Source of the DNA: Mesorhizobium sp. LSJC280B00
GTDB taxonomy: Bacteria > Pseudomonadota > Alphaproteobacteria > Rhizobiales > Rhizobiaceae
Assembly (NCBI RefSeq): GCF_000502835.1
Contig: NZ_AYVL01000025.1
Coordinates: 107,907-142,210, forward strand
Length of the DNA stretch: 34,304 nucleotides
Direction of reading: 5' to 3'
Every line of letters starts with the position of its first letter. The stretch's first letter is position 1. Of the stretch, positions 7,535-16,297 are shown piece after piece. A program made the position numbers and the translations under genes. The notes under the pieces are model-generated. The model saw nothing but the letters and a program-made list of their open reading frames with translations, made no database searches and was not told the DNA's origin.

Positions 7535-9805
7535 ATGACCGAACGGATCGTCAGTTTTGTGATGAGCGGCGGCGTCGGCTCGCGGCTGTGGCCGTTGTCG
7601 CGCGAGGACAATCCCAAGCAGTTCCATGATTTCTCGGGCGACGGCTCAATGCTGGCCAAGACGCTGCGGCGGCTGACCGCGCGGCCGGAAGGCGAAACGC
7701 CGGTTTTCCTGATTGCCTCGGAAAGGCATGCCGACCGCGTTCATGCCGACATTGCCGGTCACGAGCTTTCCGGCGGCGGCCCGCTGTTCGAGCCGACCGG
7801 ACGCAACACCGCCGCGGCCGTCGCCTTGGCAAGCCTGCGCACGCTGTCGGAATTCGGCGACAGCCTGGTGCTGGTGGTGCCGTCCGATCATGAGATCGCG
7901 ACGCCACAGCAATTCTGGCGGAGCATCGAGGCCGGCACGGCGGCGGCGCGCCAAGGCAGGCTGGTGGTGTTCGGCATCAAGCCCGCCCAACCCGAGACCG
8001 GTTACGGCTACATCGAGGTGGCCGGCGAGCGTGATGGCATCTGCGATGTCTCGCGTTTCGTCGAAAAACCCGATCTCGCCACGGCGCAGAGCTATCTCGA
8101 GGCCGGCAATTTCTACTGGAACACCGGCATCTTCCTGTTTCGCGCCAGTGCCATGCGCGACGCGTTCATGGCCTTCCAGCCCGACATCTGGAGCGCCACA
8201 GAGGCTGCCTACCAGGCTGCGACATCGGATCTTTCCGGCCTCTACATGCCTCTGGAGCTCTATGCCGCCATCCCATCGACATCGATCGACTATGCGATCA
8301 TGGAGCGCGCCAGCGGCATCGCCATGGTGCCGGCCGGCTTTCGCTGGAATGATCTCGGCTCCTGGCAATCGCTGCTCGACGTCGGCCCCTCCGACACGCA
8401 GGGCAATGTCATCGTCGGCGATGTCGTCGCCATCGATTGCGAGAACTCCTATATCCGCAGCGACGGCCGCCTGCTGTCGGCCATAGGCCTGAAGGACGTC
8501 GCCATCGTGTCGACCGCCGACGCCACTTTCGTCGCCCCGGTCAGCCACAGCCAGAACGTCAAGAAGATCGTCGAGCAGCTCGAAAAAAGCGGCCGCCTTG
8601 AGACCAGGTTCACGCCCGCCGACGACCGCGTCATCGAAAGCGGCGCCTGGCAGCGCCGCGTGCACCATTGGCTGTTCGAGGAGACGGTGCCGTTGTGGTC
8701 GACTGTCGGCGTCGATGAGCGCCACGGCGGGTTCCACGAGGCGCTCGGCTTCGATGCCGCCCCGCTGATGAAGCCCAAGCGCATGCGCACGCAGGCCAGG
8801 CAGATCTACGCCTTCGCCGTCGCCAAGGCGCGCGGCTGGAACGGCCCGGCCGATCGGCTGATCAGCCACGGCCTCGAATTCATGGCCAGGCACGGACGTA
8901 CCGACAATGGCGGCTGGGTACGCACGCTCAACGTCGACGGCACCGTCGCCGACGCCGCCGAGGATGCCTATGACCATTCCTGCGTGCTCCTGGCGCTGGC
9001 GCATGCCCATATGTGCGGCAATCCCGATGCGTTGCGGCTTGGCCAGGAGACCTTTGCGTTCATCGACGCGCATCTCGAGGACGAACGCCTGACCGGCTTC
9101 CGCGAGACCTCGAGCGGCGAGGGCGAGCGCCGCTCCAACCCGCACATGCATCTGCTCGAGGCATTCCTGGCCTGGCATCAGGCGACCGGCGAGCGCGCCT
9201 ATCTTCGTCGCGCCGCGCGCATCGTCGATCTATTTCGCAGCCATTTCTTCGACCCGGAAAGCTGGACGCTGGGTGAGTATTTCGACCATGAATGGCGGCC
9301 GGCCCCTGGCGGGAAGGGCACGTGGACCGAACCCGGCCATCATTTCGAATGGGCCTCGCTGCTGGTCGACTTCGCCGGCCGCAGCGGCCAGAGCGGCTTG
9401 ACCGGCCTTGCCCGGAAGCTTTACGCGTCGGCGATTGCCAATGGCCTGAACCGCGCCACGGGCCTCGCCTACGGCGCCGTCTCGCGGCAAGGACTGCCGC
9501 TCGACCGCGTCTCGCGCAGCTGGCCGCAGGCCGAAGCGATCAAGGCGGCGATCGCGCTGGACGGTTCGGGCGGTCCCGACCTGAAGCCGGAAATCGAGGC
9601 GCGTGTCGGCCGGCTGTTCCGCTGGCACATCAATCCGGCACCGCTCGGCCTGTGGATCGACCGCATCGACGAGCGCGGCCGCTCCTTGGCGAGCGAGGTG
9701 CCGGCCAGCATCTTCTATCATCTCGTATGCGCGCTGACGCAGTATCTGGACGGCACGGCGCCCAAGGATCAGTACGGGCTGGCGACATCACCCGTCTCGA
9801 CGTAG
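7535..9805 (+). CDS. Fusion: mannose-1-phosphate guanylyltransferase + AGE-family sugar isomerase
   Basis: A 756-residue two-domain protein. Residues 1-350 are a GDP-mannose pyrophosphorylase: signature SGGVGSRLWPLSRE at 11-24 with NPKQF after it, FVEKPD near 175, and NFYWNTGIFLF near 190. Residues about 370-756 belong to the N-acylglucosamine 2-epimerase (AGE)/mannose isomerase (alpha/alpha)6-barrel family, with SNPHMHLLEAFLAW near 535, GHHFEWASLL near 601 and RSWPQAEAIKAA near 660, which carry the family's histidines. In the usual bifunctional enzymes the isomerase half is a cupin; here it is an AGE barrel. The inferred task is fructose 6-phosphate to mannose 6-phosphate plus mannose 1-phosphate to GDP-mannose, the mutase upstream supplying the middle step. 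Start ATG 7535 has GAGG nine bases upstream. The 3' end overlaps convergent betB by 37 bases. Confidence 0.92.
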   Translation: MTERIVSFVMSGGVGSRLWPLSREDNPKQFHDFSGDGSMLAKTLRRLTARPEGETPVFLIASERHADRVHADIAGHELSGGGPLFEPTGRNTAAAVALASLRTLSEFGDSLVLVVPSDHEIATPQQFWRSIEAGTAAARQGRLVVFGIKPAQPETGYGYIEVAGERDGICDVSRFVEKPDLATAQSYLEAGNFYWNTGIFLFRASAMRDAFMAFQPDIWSATEAAYQAATSDLSGLYMPLELYAAIPSTSIDYAIMERASGIAMVPAGFRWNDLGSWQSLLDVGPSDTQGNVIVGDVVAIDCENSYIRSDGRLLSAIGLKDVAIVSTADATFVAPVSHSQNVKKIVEQLEKSGRLETRFTPADDRVIESGAWQRRVHHWLFEETVPLWSTVGVDERHGGFHEALGFDAAPLMKPKRMRTQARQIYAFAVAKARGWNGPADRLISHGLEFMARHGRTDNGGWVRTLNVDGTVADAAEDAYDHSCVLLALAHAHMCGNPDALRLGQETFAFIDAHLEDERLTGFRETSSGEGERRSNPHMHLLEAFLAWHQATGERAYLRRAARIVDLFRSHFFDPESWTLGEYFDHEWRPAPGGKGTWTEPGHHFEWASLLVDFAGRSGQSGLTGLARKLYASAIANGLNRATGLAYGAVSRQGLPLDRVSRSWPQAEAIKAAIALDGSGGPDLKPEIEARVGRLFRWHINPAPLGLWIDRIDERGRSLASEVPASIFYHLVCALTQYLDGTAPKDQYGLATSPVST

Positions 9806-11232
9806 ACCGACTTCAGCTGCGAATAAAGCGCCAGTGCCGCGAGCGAATTCTCGCGGCCGATGCCGGACTGCTTGAAGCCGCCGAACGGGATTTCGACCGG
9901 CGTCAGATTGTAGGCGTTGATCCAGCAGATGCCGGCCTGCAGTTCGGCAATGACACGATGGGCGCGCGCCAGGTCGCGCGTGAACACGCCGGCGGCGAGG
10001 CCGAATTCGGTATCGTTGGCGCGATCGATCACCTCGTCCTCGCTGTCGAATTTCAGCACGCTCATGACCGGCCCGAAAATCTCCTCGCGGGCGATGCGCA
10101 TCGTGTCGACGACACCGGTGAACACCGTCGGCTCGACGAAGAAGCCGCCCTGAAAACCCTGCAGCGAAGGCACGTTGCCGCCGCAGGCGAGCACCGCGCC
10201 ATCCTGCTTGCCGGCCTCGATGTAAGAGACCACCTTGTCGTGCTGCGCCTTCGAGACCAGCGGCCCCATCTGCGTGTCCGGATCGAGCGGATCGCCGATG
10301 CGGATTTTCTTCGTCCGTTCGGTCAGCCTCTCGACGAAACGGTCATGGATGCTACTCTGCACGAAGACCCGCGTGCCGTTGGAGCAGATCTGGCCGGTCG
10401 AATAGAAATTGCCGAGCATCGCGCCGCCGATGGCGTTTTCGAGGTTGGCGTCTTCGAAGACGATCAGCGGCGACTTGCCGCCGAGCTCCATCGTCGCGTG
10501 CTTCATCTTCGAGCCGGCGAGCGACAGCACTTTGCGGCCGGTTGGCACCGAGCCGGTCACCGAGACCTTGGCGACGACATCATGGCCGACAAGGCCGGCG
10601 CCGACATCGCCAAAACCCTGCACGACGTTGAACAGCCCGTCGGGCAGCCCGGCCTCGGTGTAGATTTCGGCGAGCGCCAGCGCTGAAAGCGGCGTGTTCT
10701 CCGACGGCTTGAACACCATCGCATTGCCCATGGCGAGCGCCGGAGCGGATTTCCAGCCGGCGATCTGGATCGGATAGTTCCAGGCGCCGATGCCGACGCA
10801 AACGCCGAGCGCCTCGCGCCTGGTATAGGCAAAGGGTCCGCCGAGATCGACGGCCTCGCCATTAAAGGCGGCGACGGCGCCGCCGAAATATTCGAGGCAG
10901 TCGGCCGCCGACGGGGCGTCCGCAACCAGCGTCTCCTGGATCGGCTTACCGGTATCCAGCGTCTCGATGCGCGCCAGATCGGCATTGCGCGCGCGCAAAA
11001 TGTCGGCGGCACGGCGCAGGATGCGGCCGCGCTCGACCGGCTTCAGCCGAGCCCAGGCCGGCTGTGCCGCACGCGCGGCCTCGATCGCGAGTTCCAGCAC
11101 GTTCGGCGTCGCCGAGCGCAGCATGGCGACGGTCTCGCCGGTTGCCGGATAGATAACCGGCAGCGCTGCGCCGCGCTCGTCGTCGATATAGCGGCCGTTG
11201 ACATAATGCGATGCCGTTGGCTGGGCGCGCAT
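9769..11232 (-). CDS. betB: Betaine aldehyde dehydrogenase
   Basis: A 487-residue NAD(P)-dependent aldehyde dehydrogenase, the exact length usual for BetB. It oxidises betaine aldehyde to glycine betaine in the cytoplasm. The catalytic glutamate is E249 in MELGGKSP and the catalytic cysteine is C283 in GQICSNGTRVF; WNYPIQIAGWKSAPAL and the closing PFGGFKQSGIGRENS are typical of BetB. The start ATG (MRAQPTASHYVNGRY) is preceded by GGAG seven bases upstream; a longer open frame to 11487 has no such support. It is the last gene of the bet operon, 59 bases after betA. Its 3' end overlaps the convergent GDP-mannose gene. Confidence 0.95.
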   Translation of the reverse strand: MRAQPTASHYVNGRYIDDERGAALPVIYPATGETVAMLRSATPNVLELAIEAARAAQPAWARLKPVERGRILRRAADILRARNADLARIETLDTGKPIQETLVADAPSAADCLEYFGGAVAAFNGEAVDLGGPFAYTRREALGVCVGIGAWNYPIQIAGWKSAPALAMGNAMVFKPSENTPLSALALAEIYTEAGLPDGLFNVVQGFGDVGAGLVGHDVVAKVSVTGSVPTGRKVLSLAGSKMKHATMELGGKSPLIVFEDANLENAIGGAMLGNFYSTGQICSNGTRVFVQSSIHDRFVERLTERTKKIRIGDPLDPDTQMGPLVSKAQHDKVVSYIEAGKQDGAVLACGGNVPSLQGFQGGFFVEPTVFTGVVDTMRIAREEIFGPVMSVLKFDSEDEVIDRANDTEFGLAAGVFTRDLARAHRVIAELQAGICWINAYNLTPVEIPFGGFKQSGIGRENSLAALALYSQLKSVYVETGDVASPY

Positions 11233-11291
11233 GACTGTTCTCCAAATCGTCTTGTCGCGGCATGCGGAATATGCGTCCGCCGGATCATGGC

Positions 11292-12944
11292 CTATCTGTC
11301 CGACACCTGCCAGCGCGGATTGATCCATGGTTCCTGGTTGGACGGTGGCAGCGGCGTACGCCCGAGAATGTGGTCGGCGGCCTTCTCGCCGGTCATGATC
11401 GACGGCGCGTTGAGATTGCCGTTGGTGACGCGTGGAAAGATCGAGGAATCGGCGACCCGAAGCCCTTCGACGCCAATGACGCGGCATTCCGGATCGACGA
11501 CGCTCATCGCATCATCGGCACGGCCCAACTTGCAGGTGCCGCAAGGGTGGTAGGCGCTTTCGGCGTGGTCGCGAATGAAGGCGTCGAGCTCTTCATCCGA
11601 TTGTACATGCGAGCCCGGCGACAGTTCCTTGCCTCGGTACGGATCGAAGGCCGCTTGCCCGAAGATCTCGCGGGTCAGCCGGATGCAGTGGCGGAACTCC
11701 GTCCAGTCGTCCGGATGCGACATGTAGTTGAAGCGGATCACCGGCTTCGATTTGGGATCGGGCGAGCGCAGCGTGACCGAACCGCGCGACTTCGACCGCA
11801 TCGGCCCGACATGAGCCTGGAAACCATGCGCCTTGGCCGCCGCCTTGCCGTCATAGCGGACCGCGGCCGGGATGAAGTGATACTGGATATCGGGATAGTC
11901 GACGCCGGCGCGCGAGCGTACGAAGGCGGCCGCCTCGAAATGATTGGTGGCGCCGAGGCCGGACTTGAAGAACAGCCATTGTGCCCCGATCAGCGCCTTC
12001 GAGAACGGGTTCAGCACCGAGTTCAGCGTGATCGGCTTCGTCGATTCCTGCTGGATGTAGAGTTCCATATGGTCCTGCAGATTGCGACCGACGCCGGGCC
12101 GGTCGACAATCACCGGAATGCCGTTCTCGCTAAGGTGCTGGCCGGGGCCGATGCCGGACAGCATCAGGATCTTGGGTGAGTTGATCGAGGACGCGGCAAC
12201 GATCACCTCGCGCCGCGCTCTGATCACCTGAATCCGTTTGCGCGCTTCGATCTCGACGCCGGTGGCGCGTTGATTCTCGATGATCACCCGCCGGGCGAAA
12301 CCTTTGACCAAGCTGACATTTTTCCGCCTCAGCGCCGGCCTCAGATAGGCGCTCGCCGCGGACCAGCGACGGCCGCCGCGAATGGTCTGCTCCATCGGCC
12401 CAAAGCCTTCCTGCTTCGCGCCATTATAGTCGTCGGTCAGCTCGAAACCGGCCTGACGGCCTGCCTCGACGAAGGCGCCGTAGAGTGGGTTCGTCCTCGA
12501 GCCGCGCTGCACAGTCAGCGGCCCGCCATGGCCGCGCCAGCCATTCTCGCCGCCATTGCTGTCCTCCATGCGCTTGAAGTACGGGAGCACATCGGCAAAG
12601 CCCCAGCCGGTCGCGCCCTGTTCGGCCCAATGGTCGAAGTCGCGGGCATGGCCGCGCACATAGACCATGCCGTTGATCGACGACGAGCCGCCGATGACTT
12701 TGCCGCGCGGCGTCGCCAGTACGCGGCCGCCGAGATGCGGCTCCGGCTCGCTGGCAAAGCCCCAGTCATAGAGGCTCATATTGAGCGGGATCGACAGCGC
12801 CGACGGCATCTGGATCAGCGGCCCGATATCGCTGCCGCCATATTCGATGACGATCACCGAATGCTTGCCGTCCTCCGACAGCCGGTAGGCCATGGCCGAA
12901 CCGGCCGAGCCGGAGCCGATGATGACGAAATCCGCTTCAAGCAT
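11292..12944 (-). CDS. betA: Choline dehydrogenase
   Basis: A 550-residue FAD-dependent GMC oxidoreductase that oxidises choline to betaine aldehyde, usually membrane-associated. The N-terminal FAD loop is IIGSGSAGSAMAYRL with glycines 10, 12 and 15. The GMC signature GKVIGGSSSINGMVYVRGH lies near residue 80. A second signature, SSINSPKILMLSGIGP, is near 255. The catalytic histidine is H466 in YHPCGTCKLG, and VTNGNLNAPSIMTGEKAADHI closes the FAD site. Length and motifs fit BetA well. It starts three bases after the stop of the dehydratase gene upstream, so the two are tightly co-transcribed. Confidence 0.96.
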   Translation of the reverse strand: MLEADFVIIGSGSAGSAMAYRLSEDGKHSVIVIEYGGSDIGPLIQMPSALSIPLNMSLYDWGFASEPEPHLGGRVLATPRGKVIGGSSSINGMVYVRGHARDFDHWAEQGATGWGFADVLPYFKRMEDSNGGENGWRGHGGPLTVQRGSRTNPLYGAFVEAGRQAGFELTDDYNGAKQEGFGPMEQTIRGGRRWSAASAYLRPALRRKNVSLVKGFARRVIIENQRATGVEIEARKRIQVIRARREVIVAASSINSPKILMLSGIGPGQHLSENGIPVIVDRPGVGRNLQDHMELYIQQESTKPITLNSVLNPFSKALIGAQWLFFKSGLGATNHFEAAAFVRSRAGVDYPDIQYHFIPAAVRYDGKAAAKAHGFQAHVGPMRSKSRGSVTLRSPDPKSKPVIRFNYMSHPDDWTEFRHCIRLTREIFGQAAFDPYRGKELSPGSHVQSDEELDAFIRDHAESAYHPCGTCKLGRADDAMSVVDPECRVIGVEGLRVADSSIFPRVTNGNLNAPSIMTGEKAADHILGRTPLPPSNQEPWINPRWQVSDR

Positions 12945-12947
12945 GGG

Positions 12948-13958
12948 TCATGCGCGCCCGTGGTTCATATGCGCAATGAAATCGGCCAGCGAGACGTTGC
13001 CGCCGGTTGCCATTACGAGAACGGTCTTGCCGGTGACGTCGACCTTGCCGCCGAGCAACGCCGCCAGCGAAGCAGCGCCGGATGGCTCGAGCACCAGCTT
13101 CAGCCGCTCGAAGGCGAGGCGCATGGCGCGCCGCACCGAAGTATCGTCGACGGTGACGCCGCGAACGCCGGCGGCCTTGACCGCTGCGAACGGCGCGTCG
13201 CCGGGCCGCCGCGACATCAGCCCGTCGCAGATCGATTTCGGCCCGATCGGCATGGTTTCGATGGCGCCATGCGCCAGCGACGAGCCCATGCCGTCAAAAC
13301 CTTCCGGCTCGACGCCGATGATCTTCGTGGCTGGCGACAGGTAGTGAAAGGCCAGTGAAACACCGCCGATCAGGCCGCCGCCGCCGACCGAGCAGAACAA
13401 GAGATCGGCCTCCGCTTGCCTGGCGGCGATCTGGTCGAGTGCCTCCAGCCCGGCACCGGCCTGGCCGGTGACGATCTCCGGATCGTCGAACGGGTGCAGC
13501 AGCGCCAGGCCTTCGCTCGCAGCGATCTCGCGCGCCTTGGCGGCGGCGACTTCCTCACGCGCGCGCTCGCCATGGTCAGTCAGCACCACGCGCGCGCCGT
13601 AACCCAATGTGGCGTCGCGCTTGGCGGCCGGCGCGTCGATCGGCATGATGATGGTGACGGGAATGCCAAGCGCTTGGCCAGCCGCCGCTAGCCCCTGCGC
13701 AAAATTGCCGGAGGAGTAGGCGACGACGCCCTTTTTGGCTTCGTCAGGCGAGAGCTTCTTCAGCCGCCAGTAGGCGCCGCGCACCTTGAACGATCCTGCC
13801 CATTGCAGCGATTCGGCCTTGACGAAGACGCGGGCGGCGCCGGTCTCGCGCGCGAGTGCCGCCGATTCCAGCAGCGGCGTGACCTGCGTCGCCTTGGAGG
13901 TGACGGCATAGGCCTGCCTGAGATGGTCGAGCGAGGGGACGAGACTATCTGCCATCAT
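12948..13958 (-). CDS. Serine/threonine dehydratase-like PLP enzyme inside the bet operon
   Basis: A 336-residue fold-type II PLP enzyme resembling catabolic threonine/serine dehydratases (and related serine racemases). The PLP lysine is K58 in SFKVRGAYW, a substrate loop SSGNFAQG is near residue 90, and the phosphate-binding glycine loop is VGGGGLIGGVS near 200. No C-terminal ACT regulatory domain is present, so it is the short, unregulated type. The start ATG overlaps the betC stop (ATGATG over TGA); a second ATG three bases later is possible. Position suggests it handles serine formed downstream of glycine betaine demethylation (betaine to glycine to serine to pyruvate); this is inference, and threonine, serine or hydroxyaspartate are all possible substrates. 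Confidence 0.88.
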   Translation of the reverse strand: MMADSLVPSLDHLRQAYAVTSKATQVTPLLESAALARETGAARVFVKAESLQWAGSFKVRGAYWRLKKLSPDEAKKGVVAYSSGNFAQGLAAAGQALGIPVTIIMPIDAPAAKRDATLGYGARVVLTDHGERAREEVAAAKAREIAASEGLALLHPFDDPEIVTGQAGAGLEALDQIAARQAEADLLFCSVGGGGLIGGVSLAFHYLSPATKIIGVEPEGFDGMGSSLAHGAIETMPIGPKSICDGLMSRRPGDAPFAAVKAAGVRGVTVDDTSVRRAMRLAFERLKLVLEPSGAASLAALLGGKVDVTGKTVLVMATGGNVSLADFIAHMNHGRA

Positions 13959-15484
13959 TCGCCTCGCGGAAAGCGCTTCTGCTCTTCGAGCAGGTCGAGG
14001 TTCATGTGGTTGCGCATGTAGCGCTCCGATGCCTTCTGCAGCGGCTGGAATTCCCAGGGATAATGGGTGCCGTTGCGCAGCGCCGGGTAGACCACCCAAC
14101 GGCGTGCCTGGCTGGCACGCACCGCCGCGTCGAAGGCCGCCATGTCCCAGCGCGCCCGCACCTTGTCGGTGAAAGCGGCCACCAATGCCGCATTGGCCGG
14201 ATCGGCGGCGAGATTGGTCAATTCCTGCGAATCCGATTCAAGATCAAACAGTTGCGGCGGATCGATCTCGCAATGGATGAATTTGTAGCGGCCCTCGCGC
14301 ATCGCCACCATCGGCGCGTTGGAGCCTTCGGCGGCATATTCCATCAGCACCGGCGCGGAGCGTTTCTTTCCGTTCAGCAACGGCAGCAGCGACTGGCCGT
14401 CGGTCCACGGCGCAATCGCGCTGATGTCGATGCCGGCGAGGTCGCAAAGCGTCGGCGTCACGTCGAGATTGGAGACCGGCGTGTCGATCAGGCCGGCGGC
14501 GATGCCCTTGCCGGCGATCATCAGCGGCACCCGCGCCGAACCTTCGAAAAAGCACATCTTGAACCACAGGCCGCGCTCGCCCAGCATGTCGCCATGGTCC
14601 GAGCAGAACAGGATGATCGTGTCGTCGAGCATGTGTGTGTGCTCGAGCACCGACGTCAATTCGCCGAGCTTGTCGTCGAGATAGGAGATGTTGGCGAAAT
14701 AGCCGCGCCGTGCGCGGCGTATCTGCTCAGTGGTGATGTCGAACCTGTCATAGTCGCTGGCGCGGTAGAGCCGCTGCGAATGCGGGTCCTGCCTGTCGTA
14801 AGGAATGAAGCCGACCTCAGGCTCGAGCGCCGGGCAATCCCGGTAGAGGTCCCAGTATTGCCGCCGTGCGACGTAAGGATCGTGCGGATGGGTGAAGGAA
14901 ACCGTCAAGCACCAGGGCCGATGTGCGGCATCGTCGGAGACGCGGGCAAAATCATAGAGCTTCTGCACCGCATGGAAGGCGACCTCGTCGTCATATTCCA
15001 GCTGGTTGGTGATCTCGGCAGTACCTGCGCCGCTCACCGAGCCGAGATTGTGATACCACCAGTCGATGCGCTCGCCGGGTTTGCAATAGTCGGGTGTCCA
15101 GCCGAAATCGGCCGGATAGATGTCGGTGGTCAGCCGCTCCTCGAAACCGTGCAACTGGTCCGGCCCGACGAAATGCATCTTGCCGGAGAGGCAGGTGTGA
15201 TAACCTGCGGCGCGCAGATGATGGGCAAAGGTCGGGATCGAAGACGCGAATTCGGCGGCGTTGTCATAGACCCCGATGCGTGACGGCAACTGGCCGCTCA
15301 TGAATGCGGCGCGGCCCGGTGCGCAGAGCGGCGAGGCCGTGTAATTGTTGCAAAAACGCGCCGAACGCGCGGCGAGCGCCTTCAGCTGCGGCGCGTGCAG
15401 GAAGTCCGCCGGCCCATCCGGAAACAGCGTTCCGTTGAGCTGATCGACCATGACGATCAGGATGTTGGGTCGCTTGGATGTCAC
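13955..15484 (-). CDS. betC: Choline-sulfatase
   Basis: A 509-residue arylsulfatase-family enzyme that splits choline-O-sulfate into choline and sulfate, feeding betA and betB. The N-terminal metal site is NILIVMVDQLNG. The formylglycine motif C-x-P-x-R is seen as PLCAPGRAAFMSG with the cysteine at residue 54, the position known for Sinorhizobium BetC. SGKMHFVGPDQLHGF and SDHGDMLGERGLW are further active-site segments, and the ending (NHMNLDLLEEQKRFPRGE) is BetC-like. There is no signal peptide, as expected for the cytoplasmic enzyme. The start codon is GTG, overlapping the betI stop (GTGA), so translation is coupled. Confidence 0.96.
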   Translation of the reverse strand: MTSKRPNILIVMVDQLNGTLFPDGPADFLHAPQLKALAARSARFCNNYTASPLCAPGRAAFMSGQLPSRIGVYDNAAEFASSIPTFAHHLRAAGYHTCLSGKMHFVGPDQLHGFEERLTTDIYPADFGWTPDYCKPGERIDWWYHNLGSVSGAGTAEITNQLEYDDEVAFHAVQKLYDFARVSDDAAHRPWCLTVSFTHPHDPYVARRQYWDLYRDCPALEPEVGFIPYDRQDPHSQRLYRASDYDRFDITTEQIRRARRGYFANISYLDDKLGELTSVLEHTHMLDDTIILFCSDHGDMLGERGLWFKMCFFEGSARVPLMIAGKGIAAGLIDTPVSNLDVTPTLCDLAGIDISAIAPWTDGQSLLPLLNGKKRSAPVLMEYAAEGSNAPMVAMREGRYKFIHCEIDPPQLFDLESDSQELTNLAADPANAALVAAFTDKVRARWDMAAFDAAVRASQARRWVVYPALRNGTHYPWEFQPLQKASERYMRNHMNLDLLEEQKRFPRGE

Positions 15485-16071
15485 TGCTTCTGCCGTCCGC
15501 TGAGCTTCGTTTCGAGATAGTCCTCGACCAGTGCAATCGCGGTCGCGGCATCGGGAACACCGTCCTTCAGCGCGCGCCTGATATAGAGCCCGTCGATCAG
15601 CGCCGCGGTCGCTTCGGCGACCCGGTCGGCCTCGCTTCTCGGCAGGATGCCGGTCAGCCCGCTGAGCAGATTGGAATGCAGCCGCCGCGCATAGACTTTG
15701 AGCAGCCGTCGAAGTGCTGCCGATTTCTGCGCCTCGACATAGAAGGCGAGCCAGGCGGCGATCGTTTCGGGCTGGAACTGGATTTCGGAGAAATTGACCG
15801 CGACGACAGCCGAGACGCGCTGGCGCGCCGTGCCGGCCGCGCGAAGTGCGCGGCGCGTATCGGCGGTGAGCTCGCTCAGGATGTGCCGCATCGTCGCCAA
15901 CAGCAATTCGTCCTTGACGCCGAAATAATGGTGGGCAAGCGCCGAGGACACGCCGGCGCGCCCGGCGATTTCCGACATCGTCACATCAAGCGAACCGCGC
16001 TCGCCGATCGCCGAGATCGTTGCGTCTATGAGCGCCCTGCGGCGCAACGGCTCCATTCCGAGTTTCGGCAT
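15481..16071 (-). CDS. betI: TetR-family repressor of choline/betaine genes
   Basis: A 196-residue repressor; in this family choline relieves repression. The start is placed at the ATG giving MPKLGMEPLRRRALIDA, the standard BetI N-terminus, with GGAG five bases upstream; an ATG further upstream adds only eight unconserved residues. The helix-turn-helix is VTMSEIAGRAGVSSALAHHYF, about residues 30-50, nearly identical to the BetI consensus. The C-terminal ligand domain contains WLAFYVEAQ and LIDGLYIRRAL, typical of BetI. It is the first gene of the operon betI-betC-dehydratase-betA-betB. A promoter overlapping a palindrome lies just upstream, fitting autorepression. Confidence 0.95.
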   Translation of the reverse strand: MPKLGMEPLRRRALIDATISAIGERGSLDVTMSEIAGRAGVSSALAHHYFGVKDELLLATMRHILSELTADTRRALRAAGTARQRVSAVVAVNFSEIQFQPETIAAWLAFYVEAQKSAALRRLLKVYARRLHSNLLSGLTGILPRSEADRVAEATAALIDGLYIRRALKDGVPDAATAIALVEDYLETKLSGRQKQ

Positions 16072-16094
16072 TCCTGCTCCGGCCTGTTGGGACA

Positions 16095-16123
16095 AGATTA
16101 TTTTTTATTGACGCATCAATCAA
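16095..16123 (-). promoter_or_regulatory. Predicted bet operon promoter with overlapping BetI-like operator
   Basis: On the minus strand TTGATT (16118-16123) and TAATCT (16095-16100) are exactly 17 bases apart and 24 bases ahead of the betI start. The palindrome ATTGACGCATCAAT (16107-16120; arms ATTGA and TCAAT) fills the spacer and touches the -35 box, a classic repressor position. Its TTGA/TCAA arms agree with described BetI sites, but assignment to BetI is inferred from adjacency. Confidence 0.6.
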
Positions 16124-16297
16124 CAAAAATCCGGCCTGATTTGCTGGCAAAAGCCAGGCACTATGACCAGATGATCAAGATCAAGCGATTGTGCGGTTCT
16201 GGCCCCTTCACGAAGCCGGCGGAACGGTTCATGCTTGAACAATGCTGAGGCGCGCCGCAAGTATCGCGTAGCCTGGGTCCACAGGATGGAGATCGCC

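Noticed and set aside
14006..15283. Plus-strand open frame (425 codons) antisense to betC
   Set aside because: betC is certain by its sulfatase motifs; this frame has no homology and a shadow-like composition.
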